DNA of 63,895 nucleotides from Eggerthellaceae bacterium. Lineage in GTDB: Bacteria > Actinomycetota > Coriobacteriia > Coriobacteriales > Eggerthellaceae. A program made the translations under genes and the position numbers. Positions within the stretch are counted from its first letter, which is position 1. Each line of letters begins with the position of its first letter. The notes under the pieces were generated by a model that was given only the letters and a program-made list of their open reading frames with translations, was not told the DNA's origin and made no database searches. Below are positions 1-8,889 of this stretch, piece after piece. The stretch spans positions 1 through 63,895 of the forward strand of contig JAAWAY010000003.1 in the NCBI GenBank assembly GCA_022792415.1. Direction: 5' to 3'.

Positions 1-61
1 CGGCGTAACCCATCTCGAAGTACCTTGCAGCCTGCTTTCTCTCCTCTTCGGAATGCCTCAT
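1..61 (-). CDS. Transposase-like HTH protein, N-terminal fragment cut by the window edge
   Basis: Read on the minus strand, an ATG at 61 opens a frame that runs off the window start. It encodes 20 residues, MRHSEEERKQAARYFEMGYA. The charged helix followed by an aromatic turn resembles the start of helix-turn-helix segments of insertion-sequence transposases (IS3/IS150-like orfA), where a line such as this is followed by the DNA-recognition helix. Only 20 residues are visible, so the family is an inference. The perfect hairpin at 82-115 lies just upstream of the start and could belong to the same element. Confidence 0.4.
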   Translation of the reverse strand, partial: MRHSEEERKQAARYFEMGYA

Positions 62-81
62 GGCACCACCCCCGCAAATTA

Positions 82-115
82 AGTGGGACTGGAAACTTTT
101 GTTTCCAGTCCCACT
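82..115. repeat. Perfect 15-bp hairpin upstream of transposase-like start
   Basis: AGTGGGACTGGAAAC (82-96) and GTTTCCAGTCCCACT (101-115) are exact inverted copies around a TTTT loop. A weaker relative, GGTTCAGTCCAC, follows at about 121-132. There is no T tract on the plus side and only a weak one on the minus side, so a role as end structure of the neighbouring insertion sequence is as likely as a terminator. Confidence 0.6.
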
Positions 116-189
116 ATCGGGGTTCAGTCCACGTCCCGCCCCTCCGTTCGTCACCTCGCGCCGCGCCCGCGCCTCCATCGCAGGCTGCG

Positions 190-1032
190 CTACGCCAGGA
201 GCCCCTGGGCCTCCATGTAGCGGGCCAGCTCGGCGTCCCACGCCGGGATGTCGACGCCCGCCATCTCCAGCAGCAGGCTCTCGAGCACCAGGTGCTCCGC
301 CGTCTTCGGGTCCTCCTCGCCCACCAGCACGGCCGCGGGATCGTACCCGGCCAGCTCCAGGATGCGCTGCGCGAACCCGTAGCGGCTGGTCGATCCGGTG
401 TTGGCCACGTGGAACGTGCCGGTCAGGCGCTTGTCCAGCGCCGACGCCAGGAAGCGGCAGTACGCGTCGACGCTCGTGGGCGAGGCCACTTGGTCGGTGC
501 GCGCCGCGTAGGTGCGGCCCTCGCGCGCGGCGTCCAGGATGTCCTTGAAGCGCCCGCTCTGGGCGTGGTACAGCCACGACGAGCGCACGATGAGGTGGTC
601 GTCGGTGGTGTTGCGCACCATCATCTCGCCCGCCCGCTTGGACTTGCCGTAGGGCGTCGTGGGATGCGGGTTGTCGAACTCGTTGACCGGCTCGGGCACG
701 ATAGCGCCGTACACGTCATCGCTCGAGATCTGCACGAGGTAGGCGCCCACAGTGTTGGCCACCAGCGCCACGTTGCGCGCGCCGAGCGCGTTCACCTCGT
801 AGGCCTTGATGCGCGTGTTGAGCGTGGTGGCGTCACGGCGGATGCCGGCGCAGTTGACGATGGCCGTCGGCATGACCTCGGTGGCGAACGCCTCCAGGCG
901 CTCAGGCTCGCACACGCTCAGCTCCGACCCGGTGCCCACCACGTTGTAGCCGGCTTCCTGCAGGTGCGCGCAGATCTCGCTTCCCAGGAAGCCCGTCGCG
1001 CCCGTCACCCAGATGATCTCCTGCTTGTCCAC
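190..1032 (-). CDS. NAD(P)-dependent sugar-nucleotide reductase (RmlD-like SDR)
   Basis: Extended short-chain dehydrogenase of about 280 aa. The N-terminus carries the Rossmann dinucleotide motif in WVTGATGFLGSEI, and the middle carries the active-site pattern SSDDVYG (Ser region) with YGKSKRAGE (Tyr-x3-Lys). This pattern and length fit dTDP-4-dehydrorhamnose reductases and related sugar-nucleotide epimerases acting in the cytoplasm. The start chosen is a GTG at 1032, because GAAGGAGGG lies 4 bases before it; the longer frame from 1056 would bury that ribosome site inside the gene. No other dTDP-rhamnose genes are adjacent, so the exact substrate is unknown. The family is clear, the RmlD assignment is only likely. 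Confidence 0.8.
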   Translation of the reverse strand: MDKQEIIWVTGATGFLGSEICAHLQEAGYNVVGTGSELSVCEPERLEAFATEVMPTAIVNCAGIRRDATTLNTRIKAYEVNALGARNVALVANTVGAYLVQISSDDVYGAIVPEPVNEFDNPHPTTPYGKSKRAGEMMVRNTTDDHLIVRSSWLYHAQSGRFKDILDAAREGRTYAARTDQVASPTSVDAYCRFLASALDKRLTGTFHVANTGSTSRYGFAQRILELAGYDPAAVLVGEEDPKTAEHLVLESLLLEMAGVDIPAWDAELARYMEAQGLLA

Positions 1033-1197
1033 GAGGCCCTCCTTCAGGGTACTCACTCTCCACCAGGGCGCCCCTCGACGCCCCTGCCCGGAGCCACCGC
1101 GCGCCCACGCGCCGCCGGCCCCGCCGGCCGGCCGCCTTCCCCAAGGCAGCTCGGCCCATCAGGCGGGCGACGCGCGGCCGCCCGCCACGGCAGCCCG

Positions 1198-3324
1198 CTA
1201 GCGCGCGGCCTGCACGTCGTCGGCGTCAGGCAGCTCGCAGCCCTCGTCCGCGCCCTGCTTCAGGGCGCCCTGGGCCTTGCGCCCGGTCACCCACTGGAAG
1301 GCGCAGATGGCGCCCACCACGACGAATCCCACGATATCCGACAGCGTGCCCGGGATCATCATGCCCAGGCCGCCGGCGATCAGCACCACGCGCAGCACGG
1401 GGTTGACCGTGTGCTTGAGGAAGAACCCGTTGAGCGCGATGGCCACGCCGAACAGGCCCACCAGCGCCGTCACCATGTTGAGGCCCACCGCGAACGGCGT
1501 CACGTCACCCTGCAGCAGCAGCGTGGGGCTCATGGCGAAGATGTAGGGCACGATGAATGCCGCGATGGCCAGCTTGGACGCGTTGACGGCCGTGGCCATG
1601 GGCTTGGCCTTGGCGATGGCCGACGCGGCGTAGGCCGCCAGCGCCACCGGCGGCGTGATGTCGGCCACGATGCCGAAGTAGAACACGAAGAAGTGCGCGC
1701 AGATGGGGTTGATGCCCAGGGCCATCAGGATGGGCGCGCAGGTGGAGGCCATGATGCAGTAGTTGGCCGTCGTGGGCACGCCCATGCCCAGCACGATGCA
1801 GCACAGCATGGTGAACACCAGCCCGATGATGAGGAAGTCGCCCGCCGCCATGACGATGACGTTGATGATGGTGGACGCCAGGCCCGTCACGGTGATGCAG
1901 CCGGCGATGAGGCCCGCCATGGCGCAGGCCACGGCCACCGCGATGACGTTCTTCGAGCCGGCCGCGAAGGCGTCGATGGTGGTGAACACCGCCATCTTGC
2001 ACGTCTCGCCGAGCACCGACGCGAACGTGGCGCCCTCGGCGCGCTCACGCCAGTTGGTCAGCAGGAAGTTGATGAACCCGATGACGAAGGCGCCGGCGAT
2101 GGAGATGGCGGCGGACACGGCCATGGTGCGCGCGCCCGAGGCCACCAGCCACACCAGCAGCACCAGCGGGATGATGAGGTAGCAGTTCTGCAGCAGGTAC
2201 TTGAACGTGGGCAGCTCGTCGCGCGGGATGCCCTTGAGCCCCAGCTTCTTGGCCTCGAGGTGCACCGAGATGAAGATGCCCGCGAAGTACAGAAACGCCG
2301 GGATGATGGCCATGACGGCCACCTCCAGGTACGGGATGCCGATGTACTCGGCCATGAGGAAGGCCGCCGCGCCCATGATGGGGGGCATGATCTGGCCGCC
2401 CGTAGACGAGGCCGCCTCCACGGCGCCGGCGAAGGCGGGCTTGTAGCCGGTCTTCTTCATCATGGGGATGGTGACCGAGCCGGTGGTCACGGTGTTGCCC
2501 ACCGACGAGCCCGACACCATGCCGCACAGCGCCGACGCGATGACGGCCACCTTGGCGGCGCCGCCGCTCGACCAGCCGGCGATGCGGTTGGCCAGCGCGA
2601 TGAAGAAGTTGGCGATGCCGGTGCGCTCCAGAAACGCGCCGAAGATGATGAACAGCACGATGTAGGTGTAGCACACGTTCGTCGGCGTGCCGATGACGCC
2701 GCTGGTGGTGTAGAACAGCTTCTGCACGATCTTGCGTAGCGCGTCGTAGAGCGCCGTGTTGTTGCCCGTGGTGAGCTGCCAGTAGAAGGCGTAGGCCACC
2801 AGGCACGCCACCACCACGATGATGGGGATGCCCACGCAGCGCCGGCACAGCTCCGCCAGCACCAGGATGCCCACGGCGCCCAGCACCACGTGCAGAGGCT
2901 CGATGCGTGCGCCCATGAGCAGGATGTCCGTGCAGTTCATGGCGAAGTACATGAACGCCCCGAAGCCGGCCAGCATGAGCACGACGTCATACCACGGGAT
3001 GTGGTTGACGCGGTGTCCTGTCTTGCGCGAGGGGTACATCAGGTAGCCGATGACCACGATGAACGCCAGGAAGCGCGCCAGGCGCGCCTCGGCCTGCTCG
3101 GTGGACAGCAGCGTCATGGCCATGCAGTACACCGAGAACGCCACGAGCACCACCGTGAAGGCGATCTTGGGGACGCCCTCCCACAGGCGGGTGTTGGACT
3201 CGCGGTCGTACTTGCGCATGACCTCCTCGGCATCGATCTCCGCCGCGTCGGGCGAGGCGGCCAGAAGCTCGGCCTCCTCCTTGTCCAGCTCCTTGGCCTT
3301 CTTCTTGATCTTGGGGAATGCCAT
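1198..3324 (-). CDS. TRAP transporter fused DctQM permease (TAXI type)
   Basis: 708-aa polytopic membrane protein. It fuses the small 4-helix DctQ-like part (roughly residues 45-200) to the large DctM-like translocation part, seen in the glycine/serine-rich signatures SGSSVGNTVTTGSVTIPMM and MGVPTTANYCIMAS. Fused permeases of this kind work with TAXI-type solute-binding proteins, and such a gene lies immediately upstream on the same strand, so the two form an operon. The transporter uses an ion gradient to import an organic anion; the substrate cannot be read from the sequence. The ATG at 3324 is preferred over a GTG at 3330 because AGGAGG sits at the correct distance. The 265-bp gap to the upstream binding-protein gene contains an imperfect stem near 3412-3455 that may adjust the relative expression of the two. 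Confidence 0.92.
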   Translation of the reverse strand: MAFPKIKKKAKELDKEEAELLAASPDAAEIDAEEVMRKYDRESNTRLWEGVPKIAFTVVLVAFSVYCMAMTLLSTEQAEARLARFLAFIVVIGYLMYPSRKTGHRVNHIPWYDVVLMLAGFGAFMYFAMNCTDILLMGARIEPLHVVLGAVGILVLAELCRRCVGIPIIVVVACLVAYAFYWQLTTGNNTALYDALRKIVQKLFYTTSGVIGTPTNVCYTYIVLFIIFGAFLERTGIANFFIALANRIAGWSSGGAAKVAVIASALCGMVSGSSVGNTVTTGSVTIPMMKKTGYKPAFAGAVEAASSTGGQIMPPIMGAAAFLMAEYIGIPYLEVAVMAIIPAFLYFAGIFISVHLEAKKLGLKGIPRDELPTFKYLLQNCYLIIPLVLLVWLVASGARTMAVSAAISIAGAFVIGFINFLLTNWRERAEGATFASVLGETCKMAVFTTIDAFAAGSKNVIAVAVACAMAGLIAGCITVTGLASTIINVIVMAAGDFLIIGLVFTMLCCIVLGMGVPTTANYCIMASTCAPILMALGINPICAHFFVFYFGIVADITPPVALAAYAASAIAKAKPMATAVNASKLAIAAFIVPYIFAMSPTLLLQGDVTPFAVGLNMVTALVGLFGVAIALNGFFLKHTVNPVLRVVLIAGGLGMMIPGTLSDIVGFVVVGAICAFQWVTGRKAQGALKQGADEGCELPDADDVQAAR

Positions 3325-3589
3325 GGGCACCTCCTGACTCTCACGCGCCAGCTGCCCCCGGCTGGCGACCCTGCGGTGCTGCGCGCCTCACGTCGGGCGC
3401 GATCCCTTCCCTTGCCCAAGGGATTTGAGGTGAAATCGCTTGGGCGAAGGAAGCGGGCGGGCGGCGGAAAGATGCGGGCAGGGGCCGCGCCCATGATGCA
3501 GGCGCGACCCCTGGTCAAAGCGGTGTCGGAGTGCGGGGCGACGGGAGCGCGGCTCCTCGGTCGGCCCTCGCCTTCCGTGGGAGCGGCGG

Positions 3590-4600
3590 CTACTTGCCGA
3601 CGGTGACGTCCTGCTCCTCGTAGTACTTGGCGGCGCCCGGGTGGTACGGCACCGACGTGATGCCGGCGGCGTCCTCGATCACGAGCTCCTTGTACTTCGC
3701 ATGGGCGTCGGCGTTGTTGTCAGCGCCCTCGAAGATGGACTTGGTGAAGTTGTAGATGGCATCCTCGGACACCGAGTTGTTGGCGATGATGACGGCGCCC
3801 ACGGACACGGTGGTCGTCGGGCCCTCCAGGCCGTAGGTGTCAGCCGGGATGACGGCCTTGCTGTAGTACGGCGAGATGGCCATCAGCTCATCGACGTGCG
3901 CGTCGTCCATCGAGACCAGGTAGGCGGTCTTGGTGGTGGACAGGTCGGTGATGGCGGTGGTGGGGGCGCCGGCCACGATGAAGGCGGCGTCGATCTTGTT
4001 GTCCTTCAGGGAGTCAGCCGAGTCGGCGAAGCTCTGGTAGACGGGGTTGATGTCGTCGAGCGTCAGGTCGTACACGCCCAGCACGTCGAGCGCGTTGAAG
4101 TACACGCCCGAGCCCGCGGCGCCGACGGACACGGTCTTGCCGGCCAGGTCAGCCACGGTCTTGATGGAGGGGTCGCACGTCACGATCTGCACCTGCTCCT
4201 GGTACAGGTCGGCCACGATGGAGAAGTCCTCGTAGGGCGTGCCCTCGAACAGGTTGGTGCCGTCGTAGGCGTAGGCCAGCACGTCGGACTGGCAGAACGC
4301 GATGTCGGCGTCGTCATCCTCGAGCGCCTGGATGTTGGCCTGCGAGCCGTTGCCGGACAGCGCCGACACGTTCAGGCCGTAGTCGCCGTTGGTGGCGTAC
4401 TGGCCGAGCACGTTGCCGTAGGCGTAGTAGGTGCCGGACTCGCCGCCCGTGACGAAGCGCAGGTTCTCGGTCGTGGCCTTGGAGCCGGCGTCCGAGCCGC
4501 CCTTGTCGCCGGAGCTCGCGTTGCCGCCGCCGCAACCGAACAGGCCGAGCGCCAGCAGCGCGGCGCAGGCCGCAGCCGCTACGATCTTGGTCTTCTTCAT
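3590..4600 (-). CDS. TAXI-family TRAP solute-binding lipoprotein
   Basis: 336-aa extracytoplasmic binding protein. The N-terminus MKKTKIVAAAACAALLALG leads to the lipobox LFGC, with the lipid-anchored Cys at residue 23, then a Gly/Ser-rich linker. The mature part starts LRFVTGGESGTYYAYGNVLG, the signature of the TAXI (TRAP-associated extracytoplasmic immunogenic) family. Together with the downstream fused permease it forms a complete TRAP importer. The start at ATG 4600 is chosen over ATG 4612 because GGAGGG precedes it. A divergent LysR gene at 4927 shares the upstream region and is the natural candidate regulator. The ligand is not known. Confidence 0.93.
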   Translation of the reverse strand: MKKTKIVAAAACAALLALGLFGCGGGNASSGDKGGSDAGSKATTENLRFVTGGESGTYYAYGNVLGQYATNGDYGLNVSALSGNGSQANIQALEDDDADIAFCQSDVLAYAYDGTNLFEGTPYEDFSIVADLYQEQVQIVTCDPSIKTVADLAGKTVSVGAAGSGVYFNALDVLGVYDLTLDDINPVYQSFADSADSLKDNKIDAAFIVAGAPTTAITDLSTTKTAYLVSMDDAHVDELMAISPYYSKAVIPADTYGLEGPTTTVSVGAVIIANNSVSEDAIYNFTKSIFEGADNNADAHAKYKELVIEDAAGITSVPYHPGAAKYYEEQDVTVGK

Positions 4601-4761
4601 GTTCCCTCCCATTATCCTTTTGTCGTCTCATCCTTTGGCGAGCGCCGTCCGCGCTGCCCGGCCCACAAGCCTGGGCGCCGAGGCGCCGAGGGGCCGCGCC
4701 ATGGGAAGCGGCGGCCTCGTGACGCCTATCCTACCCGCTTTTTCACGCTGCACGCCGGATA

Positions 4762-4789
4762 TTGACAACTTTTTTCGGTCAGCTAACAA
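4762..4789 (+). promoter_or_regulatory. Candidate promoter for the LysR gene in the divergent intergenic region
   Basis: TTGACA at 4762-4767 is followed after 16 bases by TAACAA (4784-4789), in a short AT-rich patch inside otherwise GC-rich DNA. It would give a leader of about 130 bases before the LysR start at 4927. The same 326-bp interval separates the LysR gene from the TRAP operon on the other strand, the usual place for LysR binding. Confidence 0.4.
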
Positions 4790-4926
4790 ATTTTCGTGGT
4801 AGGAATGGGCTAGAGTGAGCCCGACGGAAGGATGTCGCACGCGCGACGCCCGAGCGCCGGACGCATGGCGCGCCGTCGGGCAGGCCGGGCGCGGGGCCCG
4901 CAGCGCGCAGATCGAAGGGAGGGGCC

Positions 4927-5844
4927 GTGGCCCTGGAATCGTGGGACTGGTTCCTGCAGCTGGTGGAGAGCGGGTCGTTCACGCGCGCCTCCGAGGAGCT
5001 GCAGGTGTCGCAGCAGACGCTCAGCTCGCGGCTTGCCGCGCTCGAGCGCGAGCTGGACGCCAAGCTGGTGGTGCGCAGCAACCCGCTGGCCCTCACGCGC
5101 TCGGGCGAGACGTTTTTGGCCTACGCGCGCGACCAGCGCGACGCCCGCGTCCAGATGCTGCGGCGCCTGGGCGAGACGAGCATCGGCGGCACGGGCGTGC
5201 TCAAGGTGGGCATCTCCAACGTGCGCAGCCGCATCCTCATGCCGCACATCCTGCGGCAGTTCCACCGCAGCCTGCCCGGCGTCACGGTCAAGATCATCGA
5301 GGGCACCAACGAGGAGCTGGTGCGCCTGGCCGAGGGGAACGAGGCCGACGTGGTCATCGCCCGGTTCGACGGGGCGGTCGGCGACGTGGACGTGCGGCCC
5401 CTCTACGACGAGGAGGTGGTGCTGGTCGCCACCCCCGCCCTGCTGGCCGAGGCCCTGGGCCTGCCGCCTGACGAGGCCGTGGCCGTCGCGCGGCGCGAGG
5501 GGCTGCCCGCGCTGGCCGGCTGCCCGCTTCTGCTGGAGCCGGTGGACGACATATCCGGGCGCATCGCCCACGCCGAGCTCAAGCGCGCCGGCGTGCGCGC
5601 CGGGGCGCTCGTCGAGAGCAACGACATGATCACGCTGCTGAGCCTGGCCCGCGACGGCATGGGCGCGGCGTTCTGCCCCACGCTCGTGCTGGACGCGATG
5701 CCCCAGATCACCCGCGGGCTCGTGGCCGTGGGACTCTCCCCCGCCGCGCACTACCCCATATCGCTGGGCACGCCCGCCGGCGTTGAGCCGTGGAACGCGC
5801 TGTCGGTGTTCGAGGATATCGCCGGCGCCCTGTACGGCGCGTAG
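4927..5844 (+). CDS. LysR-family transcriptional regulator
   Basis: 305-aa protein with an N-terminal winged helix-turn-helix (WFLQLVESGSFTRASEELQVSQQTLSSRLAALE, residues about 5-45) and a periplasmic-binding-protein-like effector domain (residues about 95-300). It starts with GTG at 4927 after GGGAGGGG. Transcribed away from the TRAP operon, it probably controls that operon in response to the transported acid; this is inferred from the arrangement. Nothing unusual is seen in the sequence. Confidence 0.9.
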   Translation: MALESWDWFLQLVESGSFTRASEELQVSQQTLSSRLAALERELDAKLVVRSNPLALTRSGETFLAYARDQRDARVQMLRRLGETSIGGTGVLKVGISNVRSRILMPHILRQFHRSLPGVTVKIIEGTNEELVRLAEGNEADVVIARFDGAVGDVDVRPLYDEEVVLVATPALLAEALGLPPDEAVAVARREGLPALAGCPLLLEPVDDISGRIAHAELKRAGVRAGALVESNDMITLLSLARDGMGAAFCPTLVLDAMPQITRGLVAVGLSPAAHYPISLGTPAGVEPWNALSVFEDIAGALYGA

Positions 5845-6000
5845 GGGCGCCCCGTGGCATCCCGGTAACGGGGAGCTTGTAGGGCGGTTTCAACCGCGGA
5901 ATCACCGGGCCGGCGGCACGGCCCGCTCCTAGATTGGTGGTAAGCGAAACGCCGCCGGCGCCCCGCGCGCCCCGGCTCCCCACCGTCGAGGAGATCAGCC

Positions 6001-7950
6001 ATGCCCTGCTCAGCAGCCAGCACCACCGCCCACGCCCGTTCCCGCAGAAGCCTCCCGCTCGGCCTCGCCGCCCTCGGCGCCGCCCTGGCCGCCGCCGCGC
6101 TGGCCCTCTGCCTCGCCGGGGCCGCGGGCGCCAGCCCCGCCGACGGATCCGCCGCCGACGCGCAGGCAGGCGCCGCCCCCGTTGCCGCCGACGACGCCGC
6201 GGCGGCCGCGTCGCCCGTCGCCTCCATCGGGTCCGCCACCTACGCGACGCTGCCCGAGGCGCTCAAGGCAGCCAAGCCGGGCGACACCGTCACGCTGCTG
6301 GCCGACCAGGACCTGACCGGCGCCGGCACGCTGGACATGCCCGGCGTCACGCTGGACCTAGACGGTCACACCATATCCGCCAAGAACTTCACGCTCATCT
6401 TCCAGGGCAGCGGCGGCACCATCAGAAACGGGTCGTTCAACGCCGACGGCGGCGCCTACGGCCTGTTCGTGGGCGACAGCACCGTCACGGACGGGTTCAC
6501 GCTGGAGAACCTGGACATCACCGGCGGCGTCAACATCTTCAACTCCGGCAACGTCGTGCTGCGCGACGTGCGCGCCGACGCCGCGGCCAGCAACTCCCCC
6601 TACTACGCCGTGTGGTGCGACGTGAACGCCCAGGCCGTCATCGAGAGCGGCACCTACAGATCCAACGGCGCCGCCGTGCTGGGGCTCACCGACAACAGCT
6701 CGGGTGCGCCGGCCAGCACGATGGAGGTGCGCGGCGGCAGCTTCAACACCGAGAAGTCGCCGCTCGTGCTGGGCGGCGACAACCGCTACATGCCCACCAT
6801 CAGCGGCGGCGACTTCTTCAGCGACGCGCAGGCGGCGCCCTACGTGGCCGACGGCTACTGCGTGGTGCCCGACGGCGCGGGGCGCTACGTGGTGTCCGCC
6901 GAGCTGACGGGTGTGGCCCCGCAGGACGTCGCCACGCTCCCCGCGGAGTACGAGCTGGTGGCCACCACGGTCACCGCCCCCGAGCAGGCCGGCATCGACG
7001 ACGCGCTGGCCCAGGGGTCGGTGGCGGCCGCGCTCCACACCGACGAGTCCGGCACGCATCTGTGGACGGCCAACGTCATCCTGCGCGACAAGCACACGCT
7101 GGCGCGCGACCACACCAGCACGGCCTCGTTCGTGCTGCCCTACCCCGACGGCATCACCGCCGACACCTACGGCGACTACGAGTTCACCGTGCTGCACCTG
7201 CAGACCACCGAGAAGGACGGCGTCGAGTCCTACGACCCTGAGATCCTGGCCGCGTCCGCCGTGTCCGCGCAGCCCGATGGGCTGCACATCACGTCCACCC
7301 TGAGCCCGTTCGCCATCAGCTACCGCGCCAAGGCCACCCAGCCCGACACGCCGACGACGCCGGACACGCCGGACACGCCCACGACGCCCGATACTCCCAC
7401 GACGCCGGACACCCCGGCCCAGCCCGACACGCCCGACACGCCGGGCGGCCAGCCGGGCACGACGCCGGGCGGCACGTCGGGCTCGACCGGCTCCACGTCG
7501 GGCGGCACCGGCTCCACCACGACGACGGGTGCGGGAAGCGGCGCCACCACGCACGCCGGCACCACCGCCGGATCGCGCGGCTGGCACAGCACGTCGTCCT
7601 CATCGCACAGCGGAAAGACGGGCTACCAGGGCTCGCTCGCGTGGCCCTCTACCGCGCCCGCGGCCGGCGGCATCTCCCTCGACGGCCTGGCGGGCTACGG
7701 CATCGACGGCACCGCCGCGACGCCCGTCAGCCCCGACCTGGCACCCTTCTTCATCCGCACCGGCGGCATGGCGATGGCCGAGGCGCCCCTCATGGCGGCT
7801 CACCTGCAGCCCGTCGGCAGCGTCACCGTCCCCGGCCCCGACGACGCGGGCGACTGGACGGCACTCGTGCTGGGCGTGGCGGCCACGGCGCTCCTGCTGG
7901 CGGGGGCCTTCGTCCTCACCCGTCGCAACATCCGCTCCCACCGGGCCTGA
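6001..7950 (+). CDS. Secreted/surface beta-helix protein with Pro-Thr stalk and C-terminal membrane anchor
   Basis: 649 aa. A signal peptide (arginine-rich n-region, then hydrophobic LAALGAALAAAALALCLAG) is followed by a region with repeated asymmetric strands (TLPEALKAAKPGDTVTLLADQDL, VTLDLDGHTI, IRNGSFNADGGAYGLFVGDS) typical of right-handed beta-helix/pectin-lyase-like folds. A T-P-D repeat region (about residues 448-485) and a Ser/Thr/Gly-rich stalk lead to a final transmembrane helix (LVLGVAATALLLAGAFVL) and a short basic tail. There is no LPxTG motif, so anchoring would be by the helix. An adhesin or glycan-binding role is inferred. The gene overlaps the 3' end of the convergent Fic gene by about 35 bases. 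GAGGAG precedes the ATG. Confidence 0.75.
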   Translation: MPCSAASTTAHARSRRSLPLGLAALGAALAAAALALCLAGAAGASPADGSAADAQAGAAPVAADDAAAAASPVASIGSATYATLPEALKAAKPGDTVTLLADQDLTGAGTLDMPGVTLDLDGHTISAKNFTLIFQGSGGTIRNGSFNADGGAYGLFVGDSTVTDGFTLENLDITGGVNIFNSGNVVLRDVRADAAASNSPYYAVWCDVNAQAVIESGTYRSNGAAVLGLTDNSSGAPASTMEVRGGSFNTEKSPLVLGGDNRYMPTISGGDFFSDAQAAPYVADGYCVVPDGAGRYVVSAELTGVAPQDVATLPAEYELVATTVTAPEQAGIDDALAQGSVAAALHTDESGTHLWTANVILRDKHTLARDHTSTASFVLPYPDGITADTYGDYEFTVLHLQTTEKDGVESYDPEILAASAVSAQPDGLHITSTLSPFAISYRAKATQPDTPTTPDTPDTPTTPDTPTTPDTPAQPDTPDTPGGQPGTTPGGTSGSTGSTSGGTGSTTTTGAGSGATTHAGTTAGSRGWHSTSSSSHSGKTGYQGSLAWPSTAPAAGGISLDGLAGYGIDGTAATPVSPDLAPFFIRTGGMAMAEAPLMAAHLQPVGSVTVPGPDDAGDWTALVLGVAATALLLAGAFVLTRRNIRSHRA

Positions 7951-8815
7951 TGGCCTCGGCAGGATCGACGTTGCGCAGCAGCCCGGGGTTCTCGAACAGC
8001 GGTGCGCACAGCAGCGCCTCACGGTCGAAGCGCGCGGGGCGCCGTCCCAGCACGCTCTCGTAGAACGCCACGAGGAACGACTCGTCCGGCAGGATGCCGG
8101 CATCGGCGTTGCGGTACATGGCGCGCACCAGCGCATCCCGGTAGTAGCGCGCATGGCGCCCGAACGGCTCGTTGGCCACCTTGAACCCCAGCTGGTTAAG
8201 GTACAGCTCGGAGAGCACCGCGACGGCGCGCGTGTTGCCCTCGTGGAACGGATGAACCTGCCATACGAAGGCGATGAAGTGGCAGAACGCCGCCAGCTCG
8301 TCGTTCTCCAGGGTGGTGTAGGAGCGCGCCTGCTCGGCCGCGAACGCGCCGCGCAGGGCCATCTCGTAGGCCATCGGATCGGCGTAGAGCACGCTGTCCC
8401 CGTTGAGGATCTCCTCCTGCTTGACCATGCGCTCGGCCTTGAACTCGCCGGGATGGTAGAGAGCCGGGTCCAGGTCCTGGAACAGGTAGCGGTGTATCTC
8501 GGGGAGCATCCCCTCCCCCAGGAAGAACGGGGAGCGCGCGAGCAGCTCGGCGATGCGCTGGGCGACGAGGTCCGCCTCGCGAGTGCCCTCGTCGAGTCCC
8601 GCGGCGTGGTGGGCGCGCACCAGCTCGCCCGCATCCTCGAGGGACCGGCCGCCGGCCACGTACTCGGCCGCCCGCTCCCTCAGGTACTCCGAGGTGCGCA
8701 GGCCGTCGACCTCCTGCAGGCCGATGGCCACGGCCCAGTAGTGGCGTCGCGCCTCCTCCGACTCGCGGCCGGCGGCGCGCTCATATGCGAAAGAGTCCAG
8801 GCCGTCCGCGGTCAC
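7916..8815 (-). CDS. Fic-domain protein with fused N-terminal antitoxin-like segment
   Basis: 299-aa protein. The catalytic Fic motif HPFHEGNTR (about residues 188-196) is complete: the His, the acidic residue, GN and Arg needed for AMP transfer from ATP are all present. Residues about 24-70 (WAVAIGLQEVDGLRTSEYL, then a GGRSLEDAGELV helix) resemble the short antitoxin-VbhA-type proteins usually encoded separately, here fused in front of the toxin domain. The canonical inhibitory (S/T)xxxE(G/N) is not exact. The start is set at GTG 8815, because GAGGAGGGG lies 6 bases upstream; an ATG at 8836 is possible. The target protein is unknown. It is likely self-inhibited; no separate antitoxin gene is present. 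Confidence 0.85.
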   Translation of the reverse strand: MTADGLDSFAYERAAGRESEEARRHYWAVAIGLQEVDGLRTSEYLRERAAEYVAGGRSLEDAGELVRAHHAAGLDEGTREADLVAQRIAELLARSPFFLGEGMLPEIHRYLFQDLDPALYHPGEFKAERMVKQEEILNGDSVLYADPMAYEMALRGAFAAEQARSYTTLENDELAAFCHFIAFVWQVHPFHEGNTRAVAVLSELYLNQLGFKVANEPFGRHARYYRDALVRAMYRNADAGILPDESFLVAFYESVLGRRPARFDREALLCAPLFENPGLLRNVDPAEAIRPGGSGCCDG

Positions 8816-8889
8816 GGCATTCCCCTCCTCGGCCATCCGTCATCTGATCGGGCTATTCTACCGCACAGGCGCCGGCCGGGGGTCGGGGG

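Noticed and set aside
25-2739. Long plus-strand open frame of 904 codons
   Set aside because: It lies opposite the reductase and TRAP permease genes and is rich in Arg/His/Gly/Ala repeats, a shadow of GC-biased coding on the other strand.
4810-5751. 313-codon minus-strand frame over the LysR gene
   Set aside because: Antisense shadow of a clear LysR gene; no motif.
7340-7445. Short periodic repeats resembling a CRISPR array
   Set aside because: The period is the TPDTP protein repeat in frame inside the surface-protein gene, with no spacers.
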